A stretch of 64,000 nucleotides of DNA from Trichothermofontia sp964536415. GTDB taxonomy: Bacteria > Cyanobacteriota > Cyanobacteriia > B231. Location: positions 1-64,000 of the forward strand of contig CAZHXN010000007.1 of assembly GCA_964536415.1 (NCBI GenBank). Direction: 5' to 3'. The translations under genes and the position numbers were made by a program. A model generated the notes under the pieces. The model saw only the letters and a program-made list of their open reading frames with translations. It ran no database searches and was not told the DNA's origin. Of this stretch, positions 8,533 to 16,944 are shown piece after piece (position 1 is the stretch's first letter; every line of letters starts with the position of its first letter).

Positions 8533-9435
8533 ATGATTGACATGCGAGATCACTTCTCAGTTCACTTCTGGGGCGTCAGGGGGAGTATACCCTGTCCAGG
8601 TCCTGAGACAGTTCGTTACGGCGGTAATACCCCTTGTGTGGAAATGCGCGTGGGGGGGCACCGGTTAATTTTTGATGGCGGTACGGGCTTACGGGTATTG
8701 GGTCAGGAGCTACTGCGGCAGATGCCCGTCGAAGCCCACATGTTCTTTACCCACTCCCACTGGGATCATATTCAGGGTTTCCCGTTTTTTGTGCCTGCCT
8801 TTATCAGGGGTAATCGTTTTCATATTTATGGGGCGAAGGCTCCCAACAATGTCACGATCGAGCAACGTCTGATCGATCAAATGCTCCACCCCAACTTCCC
8901 GGTCCCATTGCGAGCGATGGGGGCGGACCTCCAGTTTCATGACATTGAGGTGGGGGAAACGGTGCAGATTGAGGATGTCCGGGTGGAAAGTGCCCTGCTG
9001 AATCACCCAGGGGAAGCCGTGGGTTATCGGGTGAGTTGGCGAGATCATGCGGTTGCCTACGTGACGGATACCGAACATTTTCCGAATCTTTTGGACGAGA
9101 ATGTGATCAAATTGGCCCGTCATACGGATGTCCTCATCTATGACGCGACCTACACCGATGAGGAGTACTATGCCGAAAAGGCCAGTAAGGTGGGCTGGGG
9201 ACATTCGACGTGGCAAGAGGCGGTGCGCGTGGCCCAGGCGGCTCAGGCAGAGCAGTTGATTATTTTCCACCACGATCCCCTCCATAACGACGAGTTTCTC
9301 GATCGCGTTGGCCATCTGGTGGCTAAACATTTCCCCAACAGCCTGATGGCGCGGGAGGGACTGGAGATTCGCCTTGCGCCCTCGCAGGCAGCGGTTCACC
9401 CCCAACCCGAACTGCTGACGTTGGAAACCCCCTGA
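8533..9435 (+). CDS. MBL-fold metallo-hydrolase (cyclic-nucleotide/PhnP-like phosphodiesterase group)
   Basis: A 300-residue metallo-beta-lactamase fold enzyme. The metal-binding signature THSHWDHIQG lies at about residues 73-82. It is preceded by WGVRGSIPCPGPETVRYGGN and LIFDGGTGL, which are typical of the class that includes PhnP and related phosphodiesterases. Later ligands are seen in HPGEAVGYRV, YVTDTEHF and FHHDPLHND. A cytoplasmic phosphodiester-hydrolysing role is likely; the substrate is not predictable. Very similar stand-alone proteins are common in cyanobacteria. ribF begins 33 bases after its stop on the same strand, so co-transcription is possible. Confidence 0.88.
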   Translation: MIDMRDHFSVHFWGVRGSIPCPGPETVRYGGNTPCVEMRVGGHRLIFDGGTGLRVLGQELLRQMPVEAHMFFTHSHWDHIQGFPFFVPAFIRGNRFHIYGAKAPNNVTIEQRLIDQMLHPNFPVPLRAMGADLQFHDIEVGETVQIEDVRVESALLNHPGEAVGYRVSWRDHAVAYVTDTEHFPNLLDENVIKLARHTDVLIYDATYTDEEYYAEKASKVGWGHSTWQEAVRVAQAAQAEQLIIFHHDPLHNDEFLDRVGHLVAKHFPNSLMAREGLEIRLAPSQAAVHPQPELLTLETP

Positions 9436-9468
9436 GCGGTGACCCCCATTTGTGTCAAACTGTAAAGC

Positions 9469-10524
9469 GTGTGGGTTACTGCGTCACTGACTACGGTTTT
9501 AACGCCGACGGCGATCGCCCTCGGTAACTTTGATGGTGTTCATCGCGGGCACTACCAGGTTATCCATCCAATTTTGCCCCGGCGGCCCCTCCACCAGCCA
9601 ATGGCCATTAATGAAGATGTGGCGCTAACCTTGGGAAAGCCACCGACTTGGCAGCAGAACGATGCTAGTTGTGAACGTTTAGCGACTCCCACCGGTTCTC
9701 CTTATCCGACGGTGGTCACCTTTGATCCTCATCCCCAGGCGTTTTTTAGCCAGGTCGCTCGTCCTCTGATCACCCCTCTGGCTGAGAAACGCCAATTACT
9801 GCAAGCGATGGGGGTGGCGCAACTGGTGCTACTGCCCTTCAATCACGACTTGGCCAGCCTCTCCCCCGCTGCCTTTGTGGAAACGATTTTGATCCAGCAC
9901 CTCCAGGCGCGGCAGATTAGCGTGGGGGAGGATTTCCGCTTTGGCCACCAGCGGGCAGGAACCGCCCTGGATTTGCGTCGGTTGGCCGCGATGTATGGGG
10001 TAACGGTGACGATCGTGCCGAACCAGACCTCACAGGATCAGCGCATCAGTAGTTCCATGATTCGGGCAGCCCTCGCTGCGGGGGATATTACCCAGGCGAA
10101 TCGCCTCTTGGGACGTCCCTACCCTCTCTGGGGTACGGTGGTGGCAGGGCAGCAGTTGGGGCGGACGATCGGGTTTCCGACGGCCAATTTGCAGGTGGAT
10201 GCGGCCAAGTTTCTGCCTCGTCGGGGGGTCTATAGCGTTTGGGTGTGTCCGATGACGGCGATCGGGGGGGAACCCGTATCCCCGGTACGGCGGTGGGCAG
10301 GGGTGATGAATATCGGCTGTCGCCCGACGGTGGATGGTCAGCAGCAGACGATCGAAGTGCATTTGCTAGATTGGTCTGGGGATCTCTACGGCCAAACCCT
10401 CCGGGTAGACCTGGAAGCGTTTCTGCGGCCAGAGCAACGCTTTGCCAGTCTGGCTGATCTGACGGCTCAAATTCACGCCGACTGTCAGGCAGCACGGGCG
10501 ATGTTGTTGGGGCCAGTCGCCTGA
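9469..10524 (+). CDS. ribF: Bifunctional riboflavin kinase / FAD synthetase
   Basis: A 351-residue RibF enzyme that makes FMN from riboflavin and then FAD. The N-terminal adenylyltransferase part has ALGNFDGVHRGH and VVTFDPHPQAFF. The C-terminal kinase part has GRPYPLWGTVVAGQQLGRTIG followed by FPTAN. Between GNFDGVHRGH and VVTFDPHP there are about 50 residues, roughly 30 more than in textbook RibF, so an insert is present in the first loop. The start is GTG at 9469, since no ATG lies nearer the conserved core. It follows the MBL gene closely and precedes moxR by about 110 bases. Confidence 0.95.
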   Translation: MWVTASLTTVLTPTAIALGNFDGVHRGHYQVIHPILPRRPLHQPMAINEDVALTLGKPPTWQQNDASCERLATPTGSPYPTVVTFDPHPQAFFSQVARPLITPLAEKRQLLQAMGVAQLVLLPFNHDLASLSPAAFVETILIQHLQARQISVGEDFRFGHQRAGTALDLRRLAAMYGVTVTIVPNQTSQDQRISSSMIRAALAAGDITQANRLLGRPYPLWGTVVAGQQLGRTIGFPTANLQVDAAKFLPRRGVYSVWVCPMTAIGGEPVSPVRRWAGVMNIGCRPTVDGQQQTIEVHLLDWSGDLYGQTLRVDLEAFLRPEQRFASLADLTAQIHADCQAARAMLLGPVA

Positions 10525-10636
10525 GCCTGGGTTGGCAGGGAGTCTACCCCGCCCCGTTTCTGTCTGGGCAGGACGGATTGCGCCCATCGGCGGTTTCTTG
10601 CAAGTTGTTTATTGATCATTCAGGTTTCCACTTCCT

Positions 10637-11545
10637 ATGAGAGAGCGCATTGAGCAACTGATCGCTAATCTGAACCGCACGATCGTGGGTAAAACGGACT
10701 CGATTCGCCTGGTTCTGGTGGCGCTGCTGTCGGGGGGGCACGCTTTGCTTGAAGATGTGCCGGGGGTCGGGAAAACGTTGTTGGCGAAGTCCCTGGCCAA
10801 GTCGATCGCGGGGAAATTTCAGCGCATCCAATGTACCCCCGACCTCTTACCAACGGATATGACGGGGACCAATGTTTGGAATCAGCAGAGCGGCGAGTTT
10901 AAGTTTTTACCAGGGCCGATTTTTACCAATGTCCTTCTGGCTGATGAGATCAATCGGGCCACCCCCCGCACCCAGTCGGCGCTGTTGGAGGTGATGGAGG
11001 AACAGCAGGTCACCGTGGATGGCGTTTCCCGGCGGGTGCCTCATCCATTTTTTGTGATTGCGACCCAAAATCCAATTGAGTATCAGGGGACCTTCCCCCT
11101 GCCGGAAGCCCAGATGGATCGGTTTATGTTGTCCCTCTCCCTGGGCTATCCCACGGAGGCGGAGGAGTTGGAAATGCTGAAGCATTGGCAGTCAGGGGTG
11201 ACGGTGGAGGATTTGACCCCGTGCATTACGTTGGAGGAAGTGGAGGGGTTGCAGCAAGCGGTGCGCCAGGTCCGGGTCGAGGAGAGTGTGCAGCAGTACA
11301 TCCTGAATTTGGTGCGATCGACGCGGGAGGATGAGGAAATTACCCTGGGGGTGAGTCCCCGTGGCGCGGTGGCCTTGCAGCGATCGACCCAGGCGTTGGC
11401 CTTTTTAGCCGGGCGCGAGTTTGCCTTGCCTGATGATGTTAAGTTCCTAGCTCCCTATGTATTGGGCCACCGCCTGATTCCGGCGGGGGGACGCAAGGCG
11501 CAGGGGATTATCGATCGTCTAGTTCAGTCTGTCCCAGTGCCCTAG
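10637..11545 (+). CDS. MoxR-family AAA+ ATPase
   Basis: A 302-residue AAA+ ATPase of the MoxR group. The Walker A motif is EDVPGVGKTLLAKSLAKS at about residues 38-55 and Walker B is VLLADEINRATPRTQSALLE. The sensor segment VIATQNPIEYQGTFPLPEAQ and the C-terminal lid with SPRGAVALQRSTQALAFLAG are typical. MoxR proteins act as chaperones that mature metal- or cofactor-containing complexes, often beside a DUF58 and VWA gene. Neither partner is present here, so this is an orphan copy, as is frequent in cyanobacteria. Its client is unknown. Confidence 0.93.
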   Translation: MRERIEQLIANLNRTIVGKTDSIRLVLVALLSGGHALLEDVPGVGKTLLAKSLAKSIAGKFQRIQCTPDLLPTDMTGTNVWNQQSGEFKFLPGPIFTNVLLADEINRATPRTQSALLEVMEEQQVTVDGVSRRVPHPFFVIATQNPIEYQGTFPLPEAQMDRFMLSLSLGYPTEAEELEMLKHWQSGVTVEDLTPCITLEEVEGLQQAVRQVRVEESVQQYILNLVRSTREDEEITLGVSPRGAVALQRSTQALAFLAGREFALPDDVKFLAPYVLGHRLIPAGGRKAQGIIDRLVQSVPVP

Positions 11546-11573
11546 TCAGGCTGGTTTGCCAGTCAGGCCGACT

Positions 11574-12269
11574 TTAAACCGGCAGCCGATCAATATCGCG
11601 ATTGCTGCCAATCACCACCATAATTTGGCCCTTAAGCAGCTTTTTCTGGGGTTGGGGATTGATCTGGAACTTCTGGTCAGCCCCGATCGCCAGGACACTA
11701 ATGCCATAGTTCCGGCGCAGGTCTAGATCCGCTAGGGTTTTGTTATCAAAGCGCTCTGGGACAACGACTTCAACAATACTGTTGTCGGGATCCAGTTCAA
11801 AGCGATCGAGAATGCGGGGTTTGGTCAGGGCACGGGCTAACTGACAGCCCATCTCCCGTTCTGGAAAGACGACCAGATCGGCCCCCACCCGTTCTAGCAA
11901 CTTGCCGTGGATCTCCGACGATGCCTTGGCAACCACGTGGGGCACCTTGGCTTCCTTGAGGTTAAGCGTGGTGATAATGCTTTCCTGGATGTAATTGCCG
12001 ATCGCGACGATGACGGTGTCAAAGTCTGCAATGCTGGCTTCCTTGAGGGCTGAAGGTTCCGTGGAGTCTAACTGAAGGGCATGGGCCACCACTCCATCAT
12101 GTAACGCCTGATCGACCAACCGCTGATTGTTATCAATGCCCAGCACCTCATAACCCAGATTGTGCAATGTCCCACACACTGCCCGCCCAAACCGCCCCAG
12201 GCCGATCACCGCAAACTGGCGATTATTCCCCAGCAGCGTACTAAAAAAGTTCAAAGACGATAAGTTCAC
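11574..12269 (-). CDS. ktrA: Ktr/Trk potassium uptake regulatory subunit (NAD/ATP-binding RCK domain)
   Basis: A 231-residue peripheral membrane regulatory subunit of a K+ uptake system. Residues 18-140 form an RCK/TrkA-N Rossmann domain (FAVIGLGRFGRAVCGTLHNL, acidic residue at strand-two end VLGID). The C-terminal 85 residues form a TrkA-C domain. It binds nucleotides and gates the KtrB pore. The ktrB gene lies directly upstream on the same strand with a 156-base gap, so the two form the expected pair. In Synechocystis the Ktr system supports Na+-dependent K+ uptake and osmotic adaptation. Confidence 0.92.
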   Translation of the reverse strand: MNLSSLNFFSTLLGNNRQFAVIGLGRFGRAVCGTLHNLGYEVLGIDNNQRLVDQALHDGVVAHALQLDSTEPSALKEASIADFDTVIVAIGNYIQESIITTLNLKEAKVPHVVAKASSEIHGKLLERVGADLVVFPEREMGCQLARALTKPRILDRFELDPDNSIVEVVVPERFDNKTLADLDLRRNYGISVLAIGADQKFQINPQPQKKLLKGQIMVVIGSNRDIDRLPV

Positions 12270-12397
12270 CGTTGTGTAACCCTACCTTGGTACCGATGGT
12301 GGATGGTAACTCATGGTTTATTGTCGCTCAGGTGTGCACCCGCATCAGCCGGGGATTGGGTCCCTCGCCATCATGACCCTATAACAACCATAACGAT

Positions 12398-12438
12398 TCA
12401 ACCCACAAGATTTAACCCACAAGATTTAACCCACAAAC
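12398..12438. repeat. 14-bp tandem repeat covering the ktrB stop codon
   Basis: Three near-identical units of TTAACCCACAAGAT lie head to tail at 12398-12411, 12412-12425 and 12426-12438. The rightmost unit encodes the last residues (FVG) and stop codon of ktrB on the minus strand. The other two are copies of that 3' end in the ktrB-ktrA spacer. This is probably replication slippage. Confidence 0.85.
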
Positions 12439-13778
12439 AGATTGGCCTCTGGGTAGTTGACGGCACTGGGTTTAGGTTCGGTGCGCAGGGCTGACATTAG
12501 CATCAGGACACCCACCCGACCGATGTACATAATTGCAATCAGGACAATCTGACCGAAGACCGACAGTTTCGTCGTAATCCCCGTAGAGAGACCCACCGTG
12601 GCGAAGCCAGAGACAACCTCAAAGAAAATTTGGACAAAATCGAGATCGGGATTGCTAAAGGCAATGAAGGTGGTAGCAATAATCACGACGGTTACCGAAC
12701 CGACGACCACACCCACGGCCTTAATAATCAACGGCATGGGAATCTCTCGCTGATAGCACACGACCTCTTCTCGGCTGCGGAGGGCGGTTTCAGTACAGCT
12801 AAAGAGCACCCGTGCGGTAGTTGTTTTAATTCCCCCACCCGTGCCACCTGGACTCGCCCCAATAAACATCAGTACAATCATGACAAACAGGGAGGCGATC
12901 GTCATCTGGCCGATATCAATTGTGTTGAAGCCAGCAGTGCGGGTTGTTACAGACTGGAAGAAGGCCCCCAGGAGCGCTGCGGGTAGGGGCAGCCTGGCCA
13001 AGGTGGCATCATTACGCAGTTCGGTGAATAACAGTGCCAAAAATCCGGCAATCAGCAGCGTCAGGGTGGTGGTCGTGACGACCCGAAAGTGGAGGGAGGG
13101 CACATAGAAGGTGCGACTGCGTAAGCAGCGATCGCGCAACCAGAGGTACATCTCCATAATGACCTGATAGCCAATGCCGCCAAAGATAATCAGAACCGCC
13201 ACAACCCCATTCACAATGAGTGAGTTGTGATACCGGATTAGGTTATCAGGGAACAAACTAAATCCAGCATTATTGAACGCGCTGACGCTGTGGAAGATCG
13301 CCAGCCACACGCCCTGAAGACCCCCAAAATCATGGATGAAGGTTGGCAGCAAGGCAAAGGCACCCGTTAGCTCGAACAGCAGGGTCATGGCAATCATCGA
13401 TCGCACCAATTGGGGTCCCCCCGCGATCACCGGTAGATCAAGGGATTGTTGTAAGGTGATGCGATCCCGCAGGCTAAAGCGCCGTCCCACCAGGAGTAAG
13501 AGTACGGTCGTCGAGGTCATATAGCCTAACCCCCCCACCTGCACCAGCGCAATAATACACAACTGACCCCAAAAGCTGTAGTAACTACTGATATCCACCA
13601 CCGAGAGGCCAGTGACACACACGGCGGAGGTGGCGGTAAACAGGGCAACCAGGGGATTGCCCCACCCCCCATGCGCATGGGCGATCGGCAGGCATAACAA
13701 CAGGGTCCCTAAGCTAATTACCGCTAGGAAGCCGAGACAAATGGTTCTGGCAGGGGTCATATTAGCCGTAGGCACCAC
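12426..13778 (-). CDS. ktrB: Ktr-type potassium transporter, membrane subunit
   Basis: A 450-residue polytopic membrane protein of the Trk/Ktr/HKT superfamily, built from four M1-pore-M2 repeats. Pore-loop segments with the selectivity-filter glycine are recognisable (FTATSAVCVTGLSV, HSVSAFNNAGFSLF, QSVTTRTAGFNTID, and FEVVSGFATVGLS). The segment IGASPGGTGGGIKTTT precedes the fourth repeat as in KtrB. It forms the K+ pathway in the plasma membrane, working with KtrA encoded downstream. The start ATG at 13778 places the first membrane helix at the N-terminus. A coupling ion (Na+) is known for cyanobacterial KtrB but cannot be read directly here. Confidence 0.93.
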   Translation of the reverse strand: MVPTANMTPARTICLGFLAVISLGTLLLCLPIAHAHGGWGNPLVALFTATSAVCVTGLSVVDISSYYSFWGQLCIIALVQVGGLGYMTSTTVLLLLVGRRFSLRDRITLQQSLDLPVIAGGPQLVRSMIAMTLLFELTGAFALLPTFIHDFGGLQGVWLAIFHSVSAFNNAGFSLFPDNLIRYHNSLIVNGVVAVLIIFGGIGYQVIMEMYLWLRDRCLRSRTFYVPSLHFRVVTTTTLTLLIAGFLALLFTELRNDATLARLPLPAALLGAFFQSVTTRTAGFNTIDIGQMTIASLFVMIVLMFIGASPGGTGGGIKTTTARVLFSCTETALRSREEVVCYQREIPMPLIIKAVGVVVGSVTVVIIATTFIAFSNPDLDFVQIFFEVVSGFATVGLSTGITTKLSVFGQIVLIAIMYIGRVGVLMLMSALRTEPKPSAVNYPEANLFVG

Positions 13779-14087
13779 TCCACAAAAGCCTTTGGTTTAG
13801 GGTAAATATCTCCATATCTAATTTCTATCAAGGGTGATTTACAGCGTTTCCCAAGTCTCTGAAGGACAGAAGTCCCTGATGAACAATTGGCTCAAGCCAA
13901 TGGCCTGACCCTCACTGAGGCGATACAGGCTGTATCTGATGGTCTATCCCTTGAGTGGGAGCACTGCGGGGACAAACACCGGTGAGGGGATTGATTGCCC
14001 CTATCTCTATTTAGGTTAATAATTTAGGTTAATATCCTGCTTAACCTTTCGTAACCCCTCCCTGCCTGGCTTGTCCGGTGGGGCAAC
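13779..14087. other. Intergenic gap with a possible gene remnant
   Basis: No intact gene. A short open stretch at 13863-13985 on the plus strand translates to a protein-like sequence containing GLTLTEAIQAVSDGLSLEWE, but no ATG or ribosome-binding site precedes it and it is only about 40 codons long. It may be the tail of a decayed gene. The direct repeat AATTTAGGTTAATA-like occurs around 14013-14034. Confidence 0.35.
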
Positions 14088-14432
14088 TCAACGCAGGGCT
14101 AATACTAAACTGATCCCCAGCAGTCCGAGAGCAATCCACCAGGCGGGGGCGAGGTGAGGTCTTGCCGAGGAGCGGGGGCGATTGCCCTGGGCTAGCCATG
14201 CTTGCTGTTGTTGTTGACTCACATACAGGGTACATGCCCGTGCATAGGGGCGTTGGGGAAAGGTGCAGGTATCATCCGCCTCGTAGACACAACTAGGGCA
14301 AAGGTAGGCATCCGTCTCAGTGCGATGGAGGGGAATGCCGGGATGACCAAAGGCTTTCAGGGGCGTTTGGCAATGGGGACAGACGATCGCCTGGGAAGGA
14401 ACCGGTTGGTGGCACGTAGGACAGTCCGACAT
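14088..14432 (-). CDS. Small zinc-ribbon membrane protein
   Basis: A 114-residue protein with two CxxC pairs at the N-terminus (CPTCHQPV and CPHCQTPL), forming a double zinc ribbon. A second cysteine-containing stretch follows (YLCPSCVYEADDTCTFPQRP, with C-x2-C and two further cysteines). One hydrophobic helix lies at the C-terminus (WWIALGLLGISLVLAL). It is therefore probably tail-anchored with the metal-binding part in the cytoplasm. The ATG at 14432 is preferred because the longer version would begin with GTG and add residues without similarity to the zinc ribbon. Function unknown. Related proteins occur in other cyanobacteria. Confidence 0.75.
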   Translation of the reverse strand: MSDCPTCHQPVPSQAIVCPHCQTPLKAFGHPGIPLHRTETDAYLCPSCVYEADDTCTFPQRPYARACTLYVSQQQQQAWLAQGNRPRSSARPHLAPAWWIALGLLGISLVLALR

Positions 14433-14666
14433 TGATCCGCGATCGCTAGGATGGATCGCCCGAAACACGACACTAGCTCCATCTTGCCATGCTTCCCCCA
14501 GACTGCCTGTCTGTCTTTACGTCCTTAGTATCCTTAGGTCTTCGCGTTGAAAAACGGGTCTGCGTATTGAAAAACACGCCTGATTAACTTTAATCTCACC
14601 ACCCTAGGGGCAAATTGGGCAACTGTCGCTATAGTAGACAGGTTAAAAACAGGCTACCGGGTTGCA

Positions 14667-16034
14667 ATGGGACGAATCTTTCTTTCAGCCGGTCGCGGCG
14701 GCGTTGCAGGTTTAGAGTGGGATGGGGGCATCCAAGGGGCAGGCACAACGGAAGCCCAGGAAATGAGCCTGCTACGGGACTGGATTGTGGCCGAACTCAC
14801 TGCCCGCCAGGTCGAAGTCCTCGCGGTCCCGGATGAACTCAGCGCTACCCAAACGATCGCCTGGATCAACGATCGCAGCCAGTGGGGGGATGTGGCGCTG
14901 GCGATCCATGCCGATGCCCTTGATCCCACGGCGGATCGGGGCGCTACGGTCTTCTATATCGCCCATAACCACAGCCGTAAACAACACGCTGAGCAGTTGA
15001 TCTTTGCCCTGCTGCGCCGGGTGCCCCAATTGCCTAACCGGGGGGCCAAGCCTGATAGCGCGACGAATCTGGGCAAACTGGATTTTTGCCGGGAGATTAC
15101 CCAACCCTCACTCCTACTCCAGGTGGCCTGTCTCAGCCATGCGGACGATCGTGCCCTGCTGCAAAGTTCGCGGCGGGCGATCGCGATGGGGATTGCTGAG
15201 GGGTTGGTTACCTGGCTGCGATCGCGCCTGACGGAGGACACGCTGCTGGCAGCTACCACCCAAGCGGCGATCGTCTTCCCCCCGTGCAAGATTCTGATTA
15301 ACCAGCAAGTCTATGGTGAACAGGGGATTGAGGTTAATGGCAATCCCTACATCCCGATCGACTTGGCCGACTGTCTGGGGGTGAATTTGGCCGCTGTCCC
15401 CTCGGTGCGGCGGCTTCGCTACCGGGGGATTGTCTATGTCAAAGCGATCGAACTGCGGGCGTTTGGGATCTGGTTGCAGTGGGAAAGTTCAACGCGGACC
15501 CTGGCCCTGCGCTCGATCGCGCGTCTCCGTCTGGACGATCGCGTCCCGATCATGGGGCTGGGCCAGACCAGCGAAGTCCAGATGACCATGTTCCTCAAGG
15601 CGAATTACGAGTCTGCCCTAGAGACCGTACCGGAGATTGCTAAACTCTACCGAGGGGAAGCCCAAATTGAAGGCGTTAACCACGATGTTGCCTTTAGCCA
15701 GATGTGTTTGGAAACAAACTTCCTGCGCTGCCATCCCCAAAGGCCAGTGGATGCCTACAATTTTGGCGGGCTAGGGAGTTTGGGGGGGAGCAGTGAGGAA
15801 ATGCGGTTCGCCAGTGCCCGTTTGGGGGTGCGTGCCCACCTACAACACCTAAAAGCCTATGCCTGCACAGAACCGCTGGTGCAGGAACAGGTTGATCCGC
15901 GTTTCTCCTTGATAACCCGTGGGGTTGCCCCGACGATCGCCGACCTCGGTGGCCGCTGGTCTGCTGATCCCAACTATGGGACGAAGGTGCTGGGCATTTT
16001 GCGCCGCCTCTACGAATCGGCGGGTTTGCTATAG
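14667..16034 (+). CDS. Amidase_3-like / glucosaminidase-domain cell wall protein, amidase site degenerate
   Basis: A 455-residue protein. Residues 1-190 follow the N-acetylmuramoyl-L-alanine amidase (Amidase_3) pattern: IFLSAGRGG, TTEAQEM, VALAIHADA, ATVFYIAHN. The first zinc-ligand histidine of the usual GHGG motif is Arg10 (codon CGC at 14694-14696, one base from CAC). The last catalytic Glu position reads LLLQVACLSH. Residues about 205-290 resemble a copper-amine-oxidase-N-like stalk domain (ILINQQVYGEQGIEVNGNPY). Residues 295-455 resemble a glucosaminidase/muramidase fold (VNHDVAFSQMCLETNFLRC, NFGGLGSLGG). It probably binds or trims peptidoglycan, with the amidase half likely inactive. 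No signal peptide is visible. It is followed 9 bases later by a small conserved gene. Confidence 0.75.
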   Translation: MGRIFLSAGRGGVAGLEWDGGIQGAGTTEAQEMSLLRDWIVAELTARQVEVLAVPDELSATQTIAWINDRSQWGDVALAIHADALDPTADRGATVFYIAHNHSRKQHAEQLIFALLRRVPQLPNRGAKPDSATNLGKLDFCREITQPSLLLQVACLSHADDRALLQSSRRAIAMGIAEGLVTWLRSRLTEDTLLAATTQAAIVFPPCKILINQQVYGEQGIEVNGNPYIPIDLADCLGVNLAAVPSVRRLRYRGIVYVKAIELRAFGIWLQWESSTRTLALRSIARLRLDDRVPIMGLGQTSEVQMTMFLKANYESALETVPEIAKLYRGEAQIEGVNHDVAFSQMCLETNFLRCHPQRPVDAYNFGGLGSLGGSSEEMRFASARLGVRAHLQHLKAYACTEPLVQEQVDPRFSLITRGVAPTIADLGGRWSADPNYGTKVLGILRRLYESAGLL

Positions 16035-16043
16035 ATAAACATT

Positions 16044-16379
16044 ATGGATTTCAAAACGGCTCAGGATTATTTACTGCTACAAGCGGGTCGTCAGCCTGCG
16101 GTTCAGGAGGAGGTATTTCTCGATCGTCTCCAGCGCGGTCAGCCGCCGATTCCAGGTCAGGTCACCTCGATCCTGCTGGCCCTGAAGGTCATTTTGGAGG
16201 GCTTGCGACAGGCAGAATACCTCGATCGCGAATTGGCCTGTGCCTTACACCTACTGGCCTATGAGAGTCGCCAGTCTTATACAGCTGGTTTGCGAGCTAA
16301 TGTGATTTGGCCCCCCTTGTTAAACGAAGACCTGGAACGGATTGCCCAACTGGTGAAACAGATTTTCCTAAATACCTGA
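16044..16379 (+). CDS. Conserved cyanobacterial hypothetical protein (sometimes labelled dethiobiotin synthetase-like)
   Basis: A 111-residue soluble, mainly helical protein. It starts 9 bases after the amidase-like gene and is likely translated from the same message. The middle segment PPIPGQVTSILLALKVILEG and the tail WPPLLNEDLERIAQLVKQIF are the most distinctive parts. From memory, similar proteins in cyanobacteria carry the misleading name dethiobiotin synthetase. No P-loop or other biotin-synthesis motif is present, so that function is not supported. Role unknown. Confidence 0.75.
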   Translation: MDFKTAQDYLLLQAGRQPAVQEEVFLDRLQRGQPPIPGQVTSILLALKVILEGLRQAEYLDRELACALHLLAYESRQSYTAGLRANVIWPPLLNEDLERIAQLVKQIFLNT

Positions 16380-16504
16380 TCCGGAAGGGTCGCCGTTCAG
16401 GTTCCCGCCCAGTTGGGGTGAATATCCGTACCGATCGCGCCCTGCAAAATTTGGCAGCATGAGAACAGTAACGGCAAGCTGTACCCTGCCAAGAGGAGAC
16501 GACC

Positions 16505-16798
16505 ATGAGCTTTTCAATTCAGTCTGTGTATCAGTGGTATCGGGGTCTGATTCGCAATCCCAAGTACCAGGGTTGGGTGATTCTGGCAACGATCGCCTAT
16601 CTGGTGTTTCCCTTCGATATTTCGCCCGACATTTTCCCGATCGTGGGTCAGATTGATGATGTCATCATTGCTACCTTACTCGTTGCGGAAGTCTCCCAAT
16701 TGGCTGTGGATTGGGTCAAGGGGCGCACGGGTCCCCAAACCAACGTAGCTACGTCACCTGCGGCGGTTTTGGGGTGGCTCACCCCGGCCAAACGGTAG
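16505..16798 (+). CDS. DUF1232 (YkvA-like) membrane protein
   Basis: A 97-residue small membrane protein. The DUF1232 signature is clear: a hydrophobic helix ILATIAYLVFPFDISPD followed by DDVIIATLLVAE. The LFPxDxxPD-type motif is the family hallmark. The ATG at 16505 has a strong ribosome-binding site (AAGAGGAG) 6-7 bases upstream. Function is unknown for the family. The genes on both sides do not suggest a role; gcvT lies downstream on the opposite strand. Confidence 0.88.
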   Translation: MSFSIQSVYQWYRGLIRNPKYQGWVILATIAYLVFPFDISPDIFPIVGQIDDVIIATLLVAEVSQLAVDWVKGRTGPQTNVATSPAAVLGWLTPAKR

Positions 16799-16871
16799 AT
16801 GTAGAAGTGTCGCCCCTACCGTAACTGCGTTTAATACCAGAATCGTTTAACTCCAGGATAACAAGTGGCTT

Positions 16872-16892
16872 GGGTAGGCATCTTGCCTGCCC
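16872..16892. repeat. Dispersed palindromic repeat, copy at 16.9 kb
   Basis: A 21-base imperfect palindrome centred on AGGCATCTTGCCT. It is followed by CTTTTTAAG, so it may also act as a terminator for the DUF1232 gene. An exact inverted copy lies at 48526-48546 and related copies occur in other gaps of this window. Confidence 0.85.
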
Positions 16893-16944
16893 TTTTTAAG
16901 TTTTAGGTTTCTCTAGGTGGGTTTATCTAGAAAATGCTAAAGGG

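Noticed and set aside
16044..16379. Dethiobiotin synthetase function
   Set aside because: The name seems used for relatives, but the P-loop and substrate motifs of BioD are absent and the protein is too short.
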